Notes: generated by a model from the sequence alone, not told the origin. A stretch of 64,000 nucleotides of DNA from Gymnopus androsaceus JB14 (GCA_009733575.1 ML769631.1:37630-101629), one strand, 5' to 3'. Numbered from the stretch's first letter, positions 1 through 12,565 are shown. Numbers and translations are program-made.

Positions 1-1252
1 GGTTTCTCTTCATTCTTTTTTTACATGGGTCCTATAATATGCAAGGATTATGATCTGATTTTATCAGATTTTTTGATGGCCATCAAAATGCATCATAAAT
101 TGATTTTCTTTTTGCTGTCAAAAACTGCTAAAAACCCAGAAGCAAAAGTTTGGGTTAATTGGGCCACTACAAAATTCCAGGACCTTCGGGATTGTTTGCA
201 GCATGGCTAAGCATGCTCATAGAGTAATTTCAATGTATTGTATGTCAAAAAAAATACCACATATTTCATGGTACAATTCACAACATTTCAAAAACTGAGA
301 AAAATTGCATTTTTGGCAGTGTTCATCTATGATCATATTATGAAGTACATAAACTGCCATACTGTAGATGTTGTATAAAAAGAACTGCATCCTAAAATGC
401 ATTCTACATGGCTTAAATATAAAAAATTTTGCTTCTGGGCATCTTTCACTTCTGGGTTTGTGTCTGGATATTCTACACTGTTTCCATGAGTGGTACATAG
501 GTGTATTGCCAATATTGCCTAATATAATTGCGCAATATTTATGAAAGTACACTAAGCATAGTTACTTCCTCAGCAGAGCTTCCTACTCCCCATGGCGTAC
601 CTACACAGTCATCCAGAGCTAGATGGGGCATGTAAATACCTCTGTATGCACTCATTACATGCATATATTCCATGAATACAGTGACAACAGTGGTGATCAG
701 CCTTGTAATGTAATTATAATGCTTGGGTAGTGATGCTAGTGAGACTTAAACCCTTGTTTTAGTGCTAGCCTTAGGAATGCTTTTATAATTGTCAAGTTAG
801 ACAAGTTGACTTTGAATTCAAAAGTTAGCACAAGTTAGCGGAGTTTGAAAATCCAAGTTAGTTTGGTAGAGCCCGACTTCTTTAGTTAGGTCTCGTTTGA
901 AATTGAGGGAAAGTTCTGTAGACCTCCATAATAAATAACAGCACAGGCGGCGAGAATTCTTATTTCTTAAACCTTCATGCACACCTCTCTACAGGTGCTC
1001 CAAGTCGTCTCGGTAAATTTGGCAGCGATGAAGGTAATACCCCATCCAGCGACGTCGTGTTAAACAATAGTTGAATCAAAGAACTATCTTTCATATATAT
1101 TACATTTATTGATTTGCGTAACTTCATCGTTAGCCACAGACGACCAGCTACTGCAAAAATGGGTGGTAGCTATGATGGAAGATTACAAAGCACAAAGACT
1201 CGGACGCACAGGTTCTCCTGAATCATGGGAACTCGAGATTGAGTAAAGACGA
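1..1252. other. no gene recognised; AT-rich flank
   Basis: Only short open frames (up to about 110 codons) without recognisable motifs occur here. The first 900 bases are AT-rich and poor in CpG. Around 830-850 a short motif (AGCGGAGTTTGAAAATCC) resembles one inside the large element near 43.94 kb, so part of this stretch may be an old transposon remnant. No RNA gene was seen. Confidence 0.5.
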
Positions 1253-1512
1253 TCAGGTTGCACAAGTGAGACCGTTCGCCCCATTGACGCAAGCTGTAAT
1301 CGATTCCGAAAGGTAAGCATGGGCACTTTTAATGCGACAGTATGGTACTAACATCCATCAATAGTGTTTCCATCCGAGAAGAATGCGCAGGAGGACCCGA
1401 AAGTGTGCTGACAGTTGTTCGGGCACTGACAAGCGCTGTCGGGGTTGGGGGCAATAGCCCTAACACCGATGGCTGTGACGAGGATGGCAGAGACGATTGC
1501 GAAGAATTTCAT
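1253..1512 (-). CDS. small secreted six-cysteine protein, copy A
   Basis: Two-exon gene for a protein of about 66 residues. The start MKFFAIVSAILVTAIG is a typical signal peptide, followed by a mature part of about 46 residues with six cysteines (motifs CQCPNNC, SSC, SCVNG, LTCAT). Read on the minus strand, exon 1 ends at a GTTAGT donor and a roughly 50-bp intron ends in ACAG before CVNGANGLTCAT and the TGA stop. The product should be exported. Its role is unknown; small cysteine-rich secreted fungal proteins include effectors and surface proteins. This copy has several substitutions relative to copies B and C (for example R for G after the signal core, Q for E, S for L), so it is the older branch. 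A TATA-like box lies 80-90 bp upstream. Confidence 0.68.
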
Positions 1513-1593
1513 GATTCAAGAAAGATTCTGTGAGAGTAAGTTATGATATGTCTGTTGTTTGAGATGAGGTTGGAAGGCGATTTTTTGGCCTCT

Positions 1594-1599
1594 TATATA
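1594..1599 (-). promoter_or_regulatory. TATA-like box of secreted protein copy A
   Basis: TATATA about 85 bp upstream of the copy A start codon, equivalent in position to the TATAAA boxes of copies B and C. Confidence 0.4.
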
Positions 1600-2085
1600 G
1601 GATTTGGTTGGCCCAAAGGCCTGGGATGAATCCGATACAGCTATGCCGGGCAAAATTCTCGTGAATCAAGTCGTAAAGGTGGAGTCCATTGACGAAATCG
1701 AGTAGTATTTCTGTTAGAATCCGGAAGGTGACCGAGCGTCTACCGGCTATAGATTTAGTTCCTCGTTTGGCAGCGTTACTAACCTGGGATGGAGCAATAG
1801 CCCTTAGCGTATCTTGCTCGTTCCCAGATTATATCAATATATCTCCATTATGCCCATACAGACCTTTAACAATTTCCGTGCAACGTTTGCATAGAACAAC
1901 TCTACAGTAACATAAAGATGAAGTAGTAGCATCGCCTAGAGGCAAACATTCTTCAACTAGTTAGTAGTATTTGAGAGTATTTGGGGGCCACGGGTTAGAA
2001 GTCAAGGGATACAGGTTGACATACCCATACAACCCGGTGTAACAACCACCATTGACAATATTGATATTGATATTGGGGTGGAGCT

Positions 2086-2990
2086 TACAGTGGAAGGCTC
2101 TACTTAACTTAACAATATACAGTATACTCCAATAGGTATTTGTTCTTGATGAGGTCGTAGCGCTGTTGACCCCATGTATGCTCCATCCATTCAATCTCAC
2201 TATCGGGTAAAAAGGCAAATCTCCTTTGTTTCGATGCATAGAGCCGAGCTACAGTGGTTCTTTCCGCGACTGTATACCATAGAGTTGTACTCCAACGGAT
2301 CCGGAGTCAGCTTGGTTATGGCATATGTACTATTTTCTAGAGTATGACTTGGACGAAGACCCGCAGCCTTATAAGTGTACAGTAGCTCTTCATGCTCGAT
2401 TACCACCTCGAATAATGATGATAATTCATATCGTCGAAGTCGGTAGGATGGTCGTGCGAAGTATTACGGTGCTACCTACGCCTTAGAACGTCTAGAGCTC
2501 TGGTTCGTCCACTCCACTCCTAAATCACTGGGTGGCAGTGGGTATTCAATCGAAAACCATCGACTGGTTTAAGGCTACCGAATGGATCTTTGGAGCAGCT
2601 TGTCAAGGCTCTGCAGGAATTTGTAAATGCCTCAAGGCTGAACTCCGTCGGTGAACAAATGCCGATGAGAGATGACTCCCTAGTATGACTCCCCATACCA
2701 CGACTGCAACGCAGTATTCGCGTATTCGATGCCCCAGAGTCCAAATGCACCTGTCTGTTTAAAACAGCCATAAATACAACCGTAAGCTCCCGTACTGTAA
2801 TGTCAGCCCCGGGACTTAGTCATTTTGAAAATCATAATGTGTAATATCCATATGGGAACTATATATTTGGTGTAACACTTCAGAACTTGAAAGGATATTT
2901 TTGCTATTCTTGTTTAAGTCTGAGGGAATTGCTATGTAAAGAATACAGACACTTATTGGTGGGAACTTATGATCCAACGCATAACGCATT
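2086..2990. repeat. inverted repeat R1, left copy
   Basis: This block recurs in inverted orientation at about 4030-5043. Both copies encode the same short peptide stretches (for example GDLPFYPIVRLNGWSIHG and LRPxHTLENSTY), broken by stops in both, so it looks like a duplicated remnant of an unrecognised gene. The right part (2790-2990) matches the 4030-4335 portion less tightly. Confidence 0.7.
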
Positions 2991-3262
2991 ATCAAGCCAG
3001 AGCGGCATAAACCGTTTGTTTCGGAAGACTCAAACAAAGCAACCCAGTTTGTACAAAGGCTTGTCACTCCGACATGAGCTCAAAATGCATACAACATGTA
3101 TTCTGATTCAAAAATACTATAGTCTATACAGAACAATTTATTTAATTAATCTGGGACTACAGAGGTGACTAGGAAGTAAAGTAGGTGTTTGGTAAGAATC
3201 TTCAATGGTGAAAATTAGATAAGACTTACTGGATATGTCGCTAAAACTTCTCCGAGGACCGT

Positions 3263-3520
3263 TCACGTAGCGCAAGTGAGACCATTCGCTCCATTGACGC
3301 AAGCTGTAATCGATTCAAGGTAAGTATGGGCACTTTTAATGCAAACAGTATGGTACTAACATCCATTGATAGTGTTTCCGTCCAAGAAGAATGCACAAGA
3401 AGACCCGAGAGTGTGCTCGCAGTTGTTCGGGCACTGACAAGCGCTGTCGGGGTTGGGGGCAATAGCCCCAACACCAATGGCTGCGATGAGAACGGCGGAG
3501 ACAATGGCGAAGAATTTCAT
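3263..3520 (-). CDS. small secreted six-cysteine protein, copy B
   Basis: Same gene as copy C in opposite orientation. The signal peptide MKFFAIVSAVLIAAIGVGA precedes a mature domain with CQCPNNC, SSC, SCVNG and LTCAT cysteine motifs. One intron begins GTTAGT directly after the 'TINGS' codons and ends in ACAG. The translated protein appears identical to copy C; nucleotide differences are few and mostly silent or intronic. The gene faces away from copy C. No domain family is recognised; export to the wall or environment is the only function that can be inferred. Confidence 0.75.
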
Positions 3521-3619
3521 AGTGAGGAAGATGTACGAGATTGAGTAACAAGCTGTCTTTCGATTGTGGGTGATTGAAATGTAGTGGAGAATGAGTAAAT
3601 AGGGCATTTCAGTTCCACT

Positions 3620-3625
3620 TTTATA
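3620..3625 (-). promoter_or_regulatory. TATA box of secreted protein copy B
   Basis: TATAAA on the minus strand about 100 bp upstream of the copy B start codon; the same element and spacing occur at copy C. Confidence 0.55.
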
Positions 3626-3944
3626 CCACTTCAGGTCGTTTTTTCAAGGCGGATAATATCTCACTGCACCTTTCCCCATGGAGTGGTAATTACATGAGGT
3701 GCACCCGGATTCTGGAACCTATTGGGAAGATGCTCTTGGGCGGTGGTAAGTCCTTATTTCAATGGTCACAGCCGTACTTTTACATTGTATCTACCAGTCT
3801 CTTGAATCAAACTTGAATTGTGGTGCTGCGTGAGGGGCGAGATGCATTCTAAGGTGGGACTCTGGAGCTTTCAGTATCACTGCATTCACTACTAAATGGT
3901 ATGTGGAGCCATCGGCTAAATATGAACTTGAGTTTACACATCTA

Positions 3945-4338
3945 CTACTGTATCAATACGACCATAAGTTCCGGGGATGTTATGCGTTACGGTTGTAGTT
4001 CCCAAATCCTAAGTTCCTATGATTTTGTCATGCGTTATGTTAGATTATAAGTTCCCCACCAACAAGTGTCTATATTTTTTACATAGTAATTCCCTCAGAA
4101 TCCTTGCTTCTCAGACAGTTTTTTTTTGAAAGTATTATCTTGCACTTAAAAATCCACCTACATCGTCCACTCAACCAAAAATCAGCCAAAATTTTCTTTC
4201 AACTGCTGAAGTGTTATGCCGAATCTTGCCGAATACATAGTTCCTTACGTGTTATGATTTTCAAAATGACTACATAAGTTCCCGGGGCTGGCTTTACGGT
4301 TACGGGAAGTTACGGTCGTATTGATACAGTAGTACTTT
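3945..4338. mobile_element. putative TIR element with ends ACTGTATCAATACGACC
   Basis: The left end (ACTACTGTATCAATACGACC, about 3947) and right end (inverse of the same motif, ending about 4338) form terminal inverted repeats around a roughly 390-bp non-coding core. Another copy of one end lies near 5515-5545 and a related core fragment near 53690-53740. Target duplications are not clear. It sits at the centre of the inverted-repeat cluster and may have mediated its rearrangement. Confidence 0.45.
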
Positions 4339-5043
4339 ACGGCTGTTTTAAACGGACAGGTACATTCAGACTCTGGGGTATCGAATACGTGAATACTGCG
4401 CTGCAGTCGTGGTATGGGGAGTCATCTCCCATCTGCATTCATTCACCAACGAAGTTCAGCCTTGAGATATTTACCGCTCTTGAATTCCTGCAGAGCCTCG
4501 ACAAGTTGCTCCAAAGGTCTATTTGTTAGCCTTAAACCAAATCCCTGTCGATTGTTTTTGATTGAATACCCACTGCCACCCAGTGATTTGGGGCCCCGGA
4601 GTGGATTAGGCTCTTCAACCAGAGCTCTACAATGTTCTAAGGCAATTCTAAGGCATAAGGATAACACGATACTTCGCCCTACCAGCTTCGACGATATGAA
4701 TCATCGTCATAATTCCAGGTGGTAATCGAGCATGAAGCAAGACACGGAGCTAATGTACACTTGTAAAGCTGTGGGTCTTCGTCCAGGTCATACTCTAGAA
4801 AATAGTACATATCGCATAACCAAGTAGACTCCGGATCCGTTGGAGTACAATTCTATGGTATGCAGTTGCGGAAAGATCCACTGTAGCTCGGCTCTATGCA
4901 TCGAAACAAAGGAGATTTGCCTTTTTACCCGATAGTGAGATTGAATGGATGGAGCATACATGGGGTCAACAGCGCTACGACCTCATCAAGAACAAATACC
5001 CGTTGGAGTATATTGTTAAGTTCAGTAGAGCCTTCCTTCCACT
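4030..5043. repeat. inverted repeat R1, right copy
   Basis: Inverted counterpart of 2086-2990. The shared peptide around 4896-5000 (GDLPFYPIVRLNGWSIHG) is encoded on the opposite strand. Stops and small indels occur in both copies, so no functional gene is claimed. Confidence 0.7.
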
Positions 5044-5864
5044 TCCTGAGGCAACATGCATGTAGTAGTCCTTTGACAACATGCCAAAATGCTGAGTTTC
5101 GGTATCAAAGAGCTAATGGATGACATAGCGTCTTAGCCTCAGCGTTTATACTGCACCTTAAAGTGGTAAACGACTCGAGTACATGAAAGTATTTCATTAC
5201 AACAATTTTGGCCTGTTGTCAAGGAACTACTACATTCCCCTCGGGAGTAAACACAGAGGTGTTGCAAACTACTTTTCAATCCGTTCATCGCTTCCATAAA
5301 TGCTATACCAAATTATCATCTCAGTGCGACTGCTACGACATGTCATTGGATGCATGGACTACTACATTCATAGCACTCGGGTCTTTTTTCATTTCGACGA
5401 TCTCTCTGAAACATTCAAATTTCAAGGACCTGTTTTGTACCTGCCTCGAAACCAACACATTATAAATCCACGGGGACTTAGGATTTGGGAACTACGACCG
5501 TAATGCATAAGATCCCCGGAACTTATGGTCGTATTGATACAGTAGTAGATGTGTAAACTCAAGTTCATATTTAGCCGATGGCTCCACATACCATTTAGTA
5601 GCGAATGCAGTGATACTGAAAGCTCCAGAGTCCCACCTTAGAATGCATCTCGCCCCTCACGCAGCACCACAATTCAAGTTTGATTCAAGAGACTGGTGGA
5701 TACAATGTAAAAGTACGGCTGTGACCATTGAAATAAGGACTTACCACCGCCCAAGAGCATCTTGCCAATAGGTTCCAGAATCCGGGTGCACCTCATGTTA
5801 TTACCACTCCATGGGGAAAGGTGCAGTGAGGTATTATCCGCCTTGAAAAAACAACCTGAAGTGG

Positions 5865-5870
5865 TATAAA
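5865..5870 (+). promoter_or_regulatory. TATA box of secreted protein copy C
   Basis: TATAAA about 100 bp upstream of the ATG at 5971; conserved in the inverted copy B. Confidence 0.6.
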
Positions 5871-5970
5871 AGTGGAACTGAAATGCCCTATTTACTCATT
5901 CTCCACTACATTTTAATCACCCACAATCGAAAGACAACTTGTTACTCAATCTTCGTACATCTTCCTCACT

Positions 5971-6229
5971 ATGAAATTCTTCGCCATCGTCTCTGCCGTT
6001 CTCATCGCAGCCATTGGCGTTGGGGCTATTGCCCCCAACCCCGACAGCGCTTGTCAGTGCCCGAACAACTGCGAGCACACTCTCGGGTCTTCTTGTGCAT
6101 TCTTCTTGGACGGAAACACTATCAATGGATGTTAGTACCATACTTTTTGCATTAAGAGTGCCCATACTTACCTTGAATCGATTACAGCTTGCGTCAATGG
6201 AGCGAACGGTCTCACTTGCGCTACGTGAA
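5971..6229 (+). CDS. small secreted six-cysteine protein, copy C
   Basis: Exon 1 runs from the ATG at 5971 to a GTTAGT donor near 6128; a roughly 60-bp intron ends in ACAG at about 6187; exon 2 ends with TGA at 6227-6229. The product has an N-terminal signal peptide (hydrophobic AIVSAVLIAAIGVGA, probable cleavage after the GA), then a short cysteine-rich domain with six Cys in the order C-x-C-x3-C, C, C, C. Reading through the intron would stop immediately at GGATGTTAG, which supports the intron call. Expression is probably driven by the upstream TATA box. It could be an effector-like or surface protein; no family is recognised. Confidence 0.75.
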
Positions 6230-6490
6230 CGGTCCTCGGAGAAGTTTTAGCGACATATCCAGTAGGTCTTATCTAATTTTCACCATTGAAGATTCTTACC
6301 GAACACCTACTTTACTTCCTAGTCACCTCTGTAGTCCCAGATTAATTAAATAAATTGTTCTATATAGACTATAGTGTTTTTGAATCAGAATACATGTTGT
6401 ATGTATTTTGAGCTCATGTCGGAGTGACAAGCCTTGGTAAACTGGGTTGCTTCGTTTGAGTCTCCTGAGACGATCGGTTTATGCCGATTT

Positions 6491-7433
6491 GGCATCGTCT
6501 GGACTAGCCTAGGGACTGAGGAAAAGGTCTTGCGATACCAGTAGCAGCAGCACTTGCTTAGTCTTGAGTTATGAGGCAAAAAGAGTAGTATCGCGCCTCC
6601 AATCATAAGGCAATCATAAGGTGATAACTGAACCGAGAAATTGAACGGAAAAAGTAATGCTTTTTATCTGTGAGTGGAAAGTAATACTGAAAAATATCTC
6701 TTGTAAGTTGTCGAAGAACTTCCCTGCAACTACACCACCTGTGACTGTCATGAACGCGTTAACACCCCTATCCAGCTATGCGATGGTCATTCATTATTGT
6801 AGGAATCGTGGTATGAATATTTCTACTCACGAAATCGCAGATGAGGACTCGTCCGTGATATATATACTCGAGTGTAGAAACTTGCCATTAAGTCGACACA
6901 ATCAGTATAAGACCACTCAATAAATCTCCGCAAAAAACCTTGAAAGACCCCGAAGGACATCGTGTATCCGAACCCACAAAACTGTATCGAAATCTACAGA
7001 CATGTTCAAGTTGCTCTATCGAGCATGTTCGAGAAGCATATAGAACTTACGCTCCAACAACTGTTGACCAGCCTGCGGTGACACCATCTTCAGGAAGCTC
7101 TTCAAAGGACGTTTGAGAAATTTGTAATATACACCTCAGAGAACGCTGAGCGCAATCATATTCAAGAGTCAGCAACGTACATACCTGCATCTCGTAGTAG
7201 CCGTTGTGGTCTCAAAAAGAAAGGAACAAGCGTATCAAAGAGGGATTTATTCAATCACTGTTACTGGGCCAATCGGGCATTACTTACTGAGTATTGTAGT
7301 CATCGATAAAGGACAATCCAATATGTCTATTATTCATAATGGTTATGAATCTATGTAGTAGATTTTAGTTGTACTGGGAATACGAGCAAAAGTGCACTGA
7401 AATTAAGTTGTAAAACAAATAAGTCATAAAATC
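6491..7433. other. intergenic; no gene recognised
   Basis: Short frames only, without recognisable motifs. It contains the 3' flank of the secreted-protein cluster and the downstream region of the ABC transporter gene. Confidence 0.5.
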
Positions 7434-10400
7434 TCAGTTCTTCTTTGCGTTCTTTGGAACACGAGCGAGCCAGTAAAAGAGGATGGCACCAAACACATTG
7501 AACACAATATAAACCCACATCAGGCCAAAATTGCGCCAACGCTCAGAGTAGAAGCTGTTTACCTCCGCCAAGAAGGCATTGGTGTCAGTAATGCTGCAGA
7601 ATTCACATTGCGAGGTGGCGTTAGGGTTGGAAAGTGATCCCCCCGCAAACGACATGTAAGCGGAGAGATACTCGCCACAGGTCTGTCCACTTGGTGGGTT
7701 GAACAGAGAAACTTCATTGAATGCACAGAAGGCGGGCGCGTTAGCCAAACCAACAGAGAGCATGCCAGAGACCAGATACGTGAATGGCGAAACACGGTAC
7801 ATGAAGATCCAGAAGCGCGGTAGGACTGAAGGCGACGCAAGAACGCTACCACGAACAGAGTGAGACTCGTCCGTACGGTATCGTAAAAGTAAACGACTTA
7901 CCCGCAGAATAAGATACACAAAGAGAACAATAACGTCGCGAGATTTCCACCATTCTCAGCAGTTTCGGTGAAGGCAATGATCATATGCGAGAAGGTGGAT
8001 GTGAACATTAGGAAAGACCACACAAACAGGAACAAGAGAGCACCCCGTTCGGTAACAGCACCGCTTGGTTCTGCATTGCGGTACAGCCCGATAGGATAGT
8101 ACCAGCCGAAGAATATGAAAACAGCCATGAGAGTATTCCAAGGAAGCTCGGCGCAAATATTAGACAACATAAACGCCATCCACGAGTATGCTTTCGATGG
8201 ACGTTCGCGCACTTCATACAGGGAGCGTTGTGTGACAAAATTAGGCATAATCTGGTTGACCAAGTTTCCGAAGATTGTCATCAGCATGAAGATAGAAAAC
8301 ATTTGATTCTGGAGACCCTGCAGCGTATTATCTGCTTTATAGAAGGTGAAACCGATAAAGAGAGCCTATGAAAACGATTAGTACTAATAGGAGTGTCGTG
8401 ATGAGGGTTAAAAGCTCACGGTAGTGATCGAAAGGTAAGTCTTTGCATAAATATAGGAAGGAGTGCGATAAAACTGTTGGAAGACCCGGTACAAGCAATG
8501 GGTAAATTGCTGTCGGAAGGGAGCCGCAAACTGGCTATAATCCTTGGATTGACGCTTTTCCTCGATTGTCGGTTGGGGGCGGGATTGGGAAAGCTCACGC
8601 TTCCTCGCAAGTTCCTTCTTCATTGCGATATATTCATCGCTTTTGCGCCATGCATCAGCATAATTTCGTTCCGCAACGGCACCTGGTGCAGCCCCAATAA
8701 CTTCAAGCATCCATTCTGCGGGGTTGGCATCAGGGGGACAAGGTTTGGCACCCTGGCTCTCGAAGTAGGACGTTAAGATCCTTGAGTTTTCCCCGACATC
8801 CCCAAAGTATACGGTGCGACCTCCGCTCGCTAGGAAAAGCAGGCGATCGAATTCTTGGAAGAGAAGAGCAGACGGTTGATGAATCGTGCACAGTATGGCT
8901 TGACCATTATTAGCCAGGTGACGAAGAAGCGTACAGATAGACCATGCAGTTTGACTATCGAGACCAGAGGTCGGCTCATCGAGGAATAAAAGAAGCTTGG
9001 GTTTGGCGACAAGTTCCACACCGATGGTTAAGCGCTTACGCTGTTCGACGTTAAGACCTAGGAAAAAAGATTGGATACAGAGAGACATTCAGGAGAAGCA
9101 TTTCACGCACCTTCACCGGGAACACCAACAACAGCATCCGCATACTTCTCCATGCCCAATAGGCGAATGATTTCAGCACAATAGGCGATCTTTTCCGCAT
9201 CAGGGACGTCTAGAGGCTGTCGTAAACGAGCGCTGAATATGAGCGCCTCGCGAACAGTTGAGGTCTCAAGATGCAAATCTTGTTGTTGCACGTATCCTGT
9301 TTTCCGTTGGAATGATTCGTCTCGCTGCTGTCCATCAACAAACATGTTCCCTGTGACAACACCCATGGTGACGCGACTGGCAAGAACATCCAAAAGAGTC
9401 TACGAAAGAATGATTAGGAAGAGCGTTAGACAGGGAATATCGAACGCACCGTTTTTCCTGCACCGGAAGCTCCCTAACAGAAATGGTTAGCTGGAGGTTA
9501 TGGACCAAAAGGATAAGCACACCATCAAAGCTGTCAAAGTTCCCGGTTCAACCCATCCATCGACGTTATCCAGAAGACGTCTGGTTCCACCCTTGATCTT
9601 GATATCATAACAGACATCCTCCCAATGAAAGATCGAAGTTTGCTTCAGCAACCCAGCGACATTTTGAGTCCTTGACTTTTCATCGTCAGAGTTCTTTCGA
9701 ACAGGCTGAGCAGATTCCTCATCGTCGGCAGATTTGGCCTCGACAGGGACATGACCTCGGCGAAAGACAAGAACTTCGCCCTTGCTCTTTTTTGCGGTGA
9801 TATACTCTGTTGCAACAAGGGTGGTAGTGAAAAAGAACACCATGAACGCGATTATGATGCCGAGGTTTCTGCGTGAAGGATGTATAAGTTATAATTCCAG
9901 AACCCAGCGACTTTCATACCTCCAAAGGTGTGACTCGTGGTAATTGAAGCTGGAAGCTACATAAGCTGTTCCTTCAACGACACTAGAACCCGCGGCTGCC
10001 CCTGTGGTAGCACAGATGCGTTCAGTACCAGTTATATTGGTGTAGCCAGGTCCGCTCGGAATGAACGCGATACAAGGGAACTGTCGTCCGTTGAACTCGT
10101 TCAACATCAAGGTCTCGAAGGCATATGCGATCGCTAAATGAACATGATCAGAAAGAAAAATCTTAGCAATGGTTTAAACATACGGTTGATGTAGTTAATC
10201 CATCTGAACCACGGATGCATGTCGATAATAGGGATCGTGAAGCCAGTGTATATGATGAGAGCCATCATGATAATCGAAGCAGGAGCCATGGCCTGGGCGA
10301 TTGTTCGGGAGGCCGCTCCAATGGTACGGAATATCATCGACATTGTAAGGGTACACACAAACGAGAAGAGCAAGAAAATGAAGAAATTTTCCGGTGTACG

Positions 10401-12565
10401 TCGCAAATTAGTCATAAAATAGAGGACCAGATTGAAGGAGATACTAGGAGTATATTAGTCGTTTACTTCACGATGTTCGAAAACCATCCAACTTACGCAA
10501 CCACAATTTTAGCGGGCAAACCACAAATCATGGCAGCTATCGATTCCGTAAATGGATGGTAAAGTGCCATGCGTGAATGTTTCTCAACAATGGGTCGTTG
10601 TTCATAAAGCGTAAAAATCTAGATCAACAGCATTTGAATGAAAGTAAATAAAACATGAAGCAGACGAGAGACTTACCTCCAGAACACTACTGAAAGCGTT
10701 CATCAAAATGGCGTAAAAGAGTAATGCACCTCGAGAATAGAAGCTGCTAGTATCTGCGGGCAAGTTGAAAAAGATACTCGAAAGGATTAAGCTGAAGCAG
10801 AAGTTGCCAATTGTCTGTGTGAAGAAGAGAGACATGTCTCCCTGCAGCCGTTGAAGTCCTCGCGATAAGCAAAGTTTGATCTGCATAGGAACTGAGATTG
10901 TGTAGGGAGATTTGGGGCCACTGATCAGAGGCATTAGCTTTCAAAGCAATTGGGAGGATACAGAAGAGTACGCACAGTCCCTTCGCCTGAGTGCTCATTC
11001 TCGATTGCCTGAACTTGTCCAACTGTGGTCCCCCGACAGGAAACTCCTTGTTAAACTGGTCTATCTCTTCAAGTAGTCTCTTTCGGTCAGGACTCTCTCT
11101 CCACATACGTGCAAATTCATCTGGAGTTTGTGGAACTCGGGATTCAAAACCAGGACGCGCCTGGCGTTCCGCGGGGTTTGTCAAGGACTATAAGGTTGCT
11201 CATCAATAACGCTACGACGCGCAAATTGAAAAAGAAGTTTCTCACTGTCAAGAAATCGGCCGTAGTTTGCCTATCCGGACACTGGAAGCCCATGTCAACG
11301 AAAAACTTCTTTGCGTCTCCCGTGCGTCCAAAGTAGATTTGTCGTCCTTCGTAGAGAACAGTGACCTTGTCAAAAAGCTACAGGACGAACAGGTCAGAAG
11401 GCACATAAATCAGAGCGAATACACCTACATCGTAAATGCTCTGAGACGCTTGATATATAGCGATTATAGCGGTCGAATCCGTATATTTTGCCGATAAGTT
11501 CACGGTCTTGACGAACTCGAGCGCTGTAGCGCTATCCAGACCACGAGTACTGTTATCCCAACACTGGAGGGGGCTTCCACTCAATGTCACTTCTGCGATA
11601 CTAACTCGTTTTCTCTCTCCGCCACTAACACCGCGCACAAAGTCGTTCCCGACTTTAGTATTCACAGTATGCGAGAGACCAAAAACTGTCATCACCACAT
11701 CCTTCATGTGCTCGGCCCACTGCTCACGAGTAACGCCTGGAAGACGGGCACGAGGAGTCCGGGCTTTAGCGACAAAGGAAAGCGTTTGGCCGACAGTAAG
11801 ATGAGGAAAATGAACGTCGGTTTCAGCGTTGTAGACGACTTCACCACGAAAGTCTTTGTGCATCACCTCCCAGGGAATTCCTACCCAAAAAAAAACATCA
11901 GTGTCGACTTATTGTACATATTAGATCGAGAACTCACCTTGATAGTTGATTTTAGTTCCATCATCAACGTAGAATCCATGAGTCACCCCTGAAATTGTTT
12001 TGAGTAACGTGGTACAGCCGCTGCAGAACATCGAGTTATCATTCCCATTCGCGTCGAGATTGAAGCTGATCACTCACCTGCCCGGAGGTCCAAGGACTAC
12101 AAGCATTTCTCCGTGTCTGACAAGTCCATCGAAGTCTCTGAGGATATCCACTCTCTTTCCCTTGCGCCCAAATAATCCGGGAATCATAGTAGGAATGTCA
12201 AGTAGCACATTCCCTACGGTCTTTTGATGGTCGGTAGAGGATCCATACCCATGTACGCTCAAGTTTGAGAAGCTAACACCGGCGGTTCGTGTAGGGTACC
12301 GTTCCGGATCCCGGGACGTGATAGCAAGGACTGAACGAATCCATTTAGCATAGTTGAATTTGCCAGACAATGGATTCAAAGCGTCGTCGGTTGCTCCGCT
12401 GAACGGATTCTGTTCATCGTGATGACCGCTTCGGACGCTCATCTTGGTAACTGTGCGTGCTAGCTCAGTGACATGTTCAATCTGAGAACCCTCCAGAGTA
12501 GCAGCGTACGCGTGTGAGCTCGTAGAGGGTTCCGAATTAATGTCACTCCATTTTTCATCTGCCAT
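7434..12565 (-). CDS. PDR-type ABC transporter (ABCG full-length multidrug efflux pump)
   Basis: ATP-driven exporter of the fungal pleiotropic drug resistance class, in the plasma membrane, with the NBD-TMD-NBD-TMD order. It begins [16 protein letters not shown]1 carries a degenerate Walker A (GPPGSGCTT, Cys in place of Lys, typical of PDR proteins), signature [10 protein letters not shown], then a Walker B-like [10 protein letters not shown]. After the first membrane block (near 10.9-10.1 kb) and a lumenal loop, NBD2 has a canonical Walker A (GASGAGKTT at about 9.45 kb), a degenerate linker [15 protein letters not shown] and Walker [15 protein letters not shown] second membrane block ends in VPKNAKKN. 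This NBD asymmetry is a family hallmark. The gene is interrupted by about a dozen short GT-AG introns, one inside each Walker A region. All domains are present, so it is probably functional. Substrates are unknown. Confidence 0.93.

Larger units (their letters stand above)
3003..4010. repeat. inverted repeat R2, left arm (contains secreted-protein copy B)
   Basis: About 1 kb, nearly identical in inverted orientation to 5475-6490. The arm carries a complete secreted-protein gene, its TATA box and several hundred bases of upstream sequence. Few differences between the arms suggest a recent duplication or ongoing gene conversion. Confidence 0.8.
5475..6490. repeat. inverted repeat R2, right arm (contains secreted-protein copy C)
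   Basis: Inverted partner of 3003-4010. It starts at the ACTGTATCAATACGACC-type end near 5545 and extends past the copy C stop codon into shared 3' flanking DNA that loses similarity near 6490. Confidence 0.8.

Noticed and set aside
1961..2406. Minus-strand frames shared with 4896-5123
   Set aside because: Shared peptides are real but both copies are broken by stops; kept as a repeat, not a gene.
8477..8776. 99-codon plus-strand frame inside the ABC transporter
   Set aside because: Antisense shadow of the second nucleotide-binding domain; no motif of its own.
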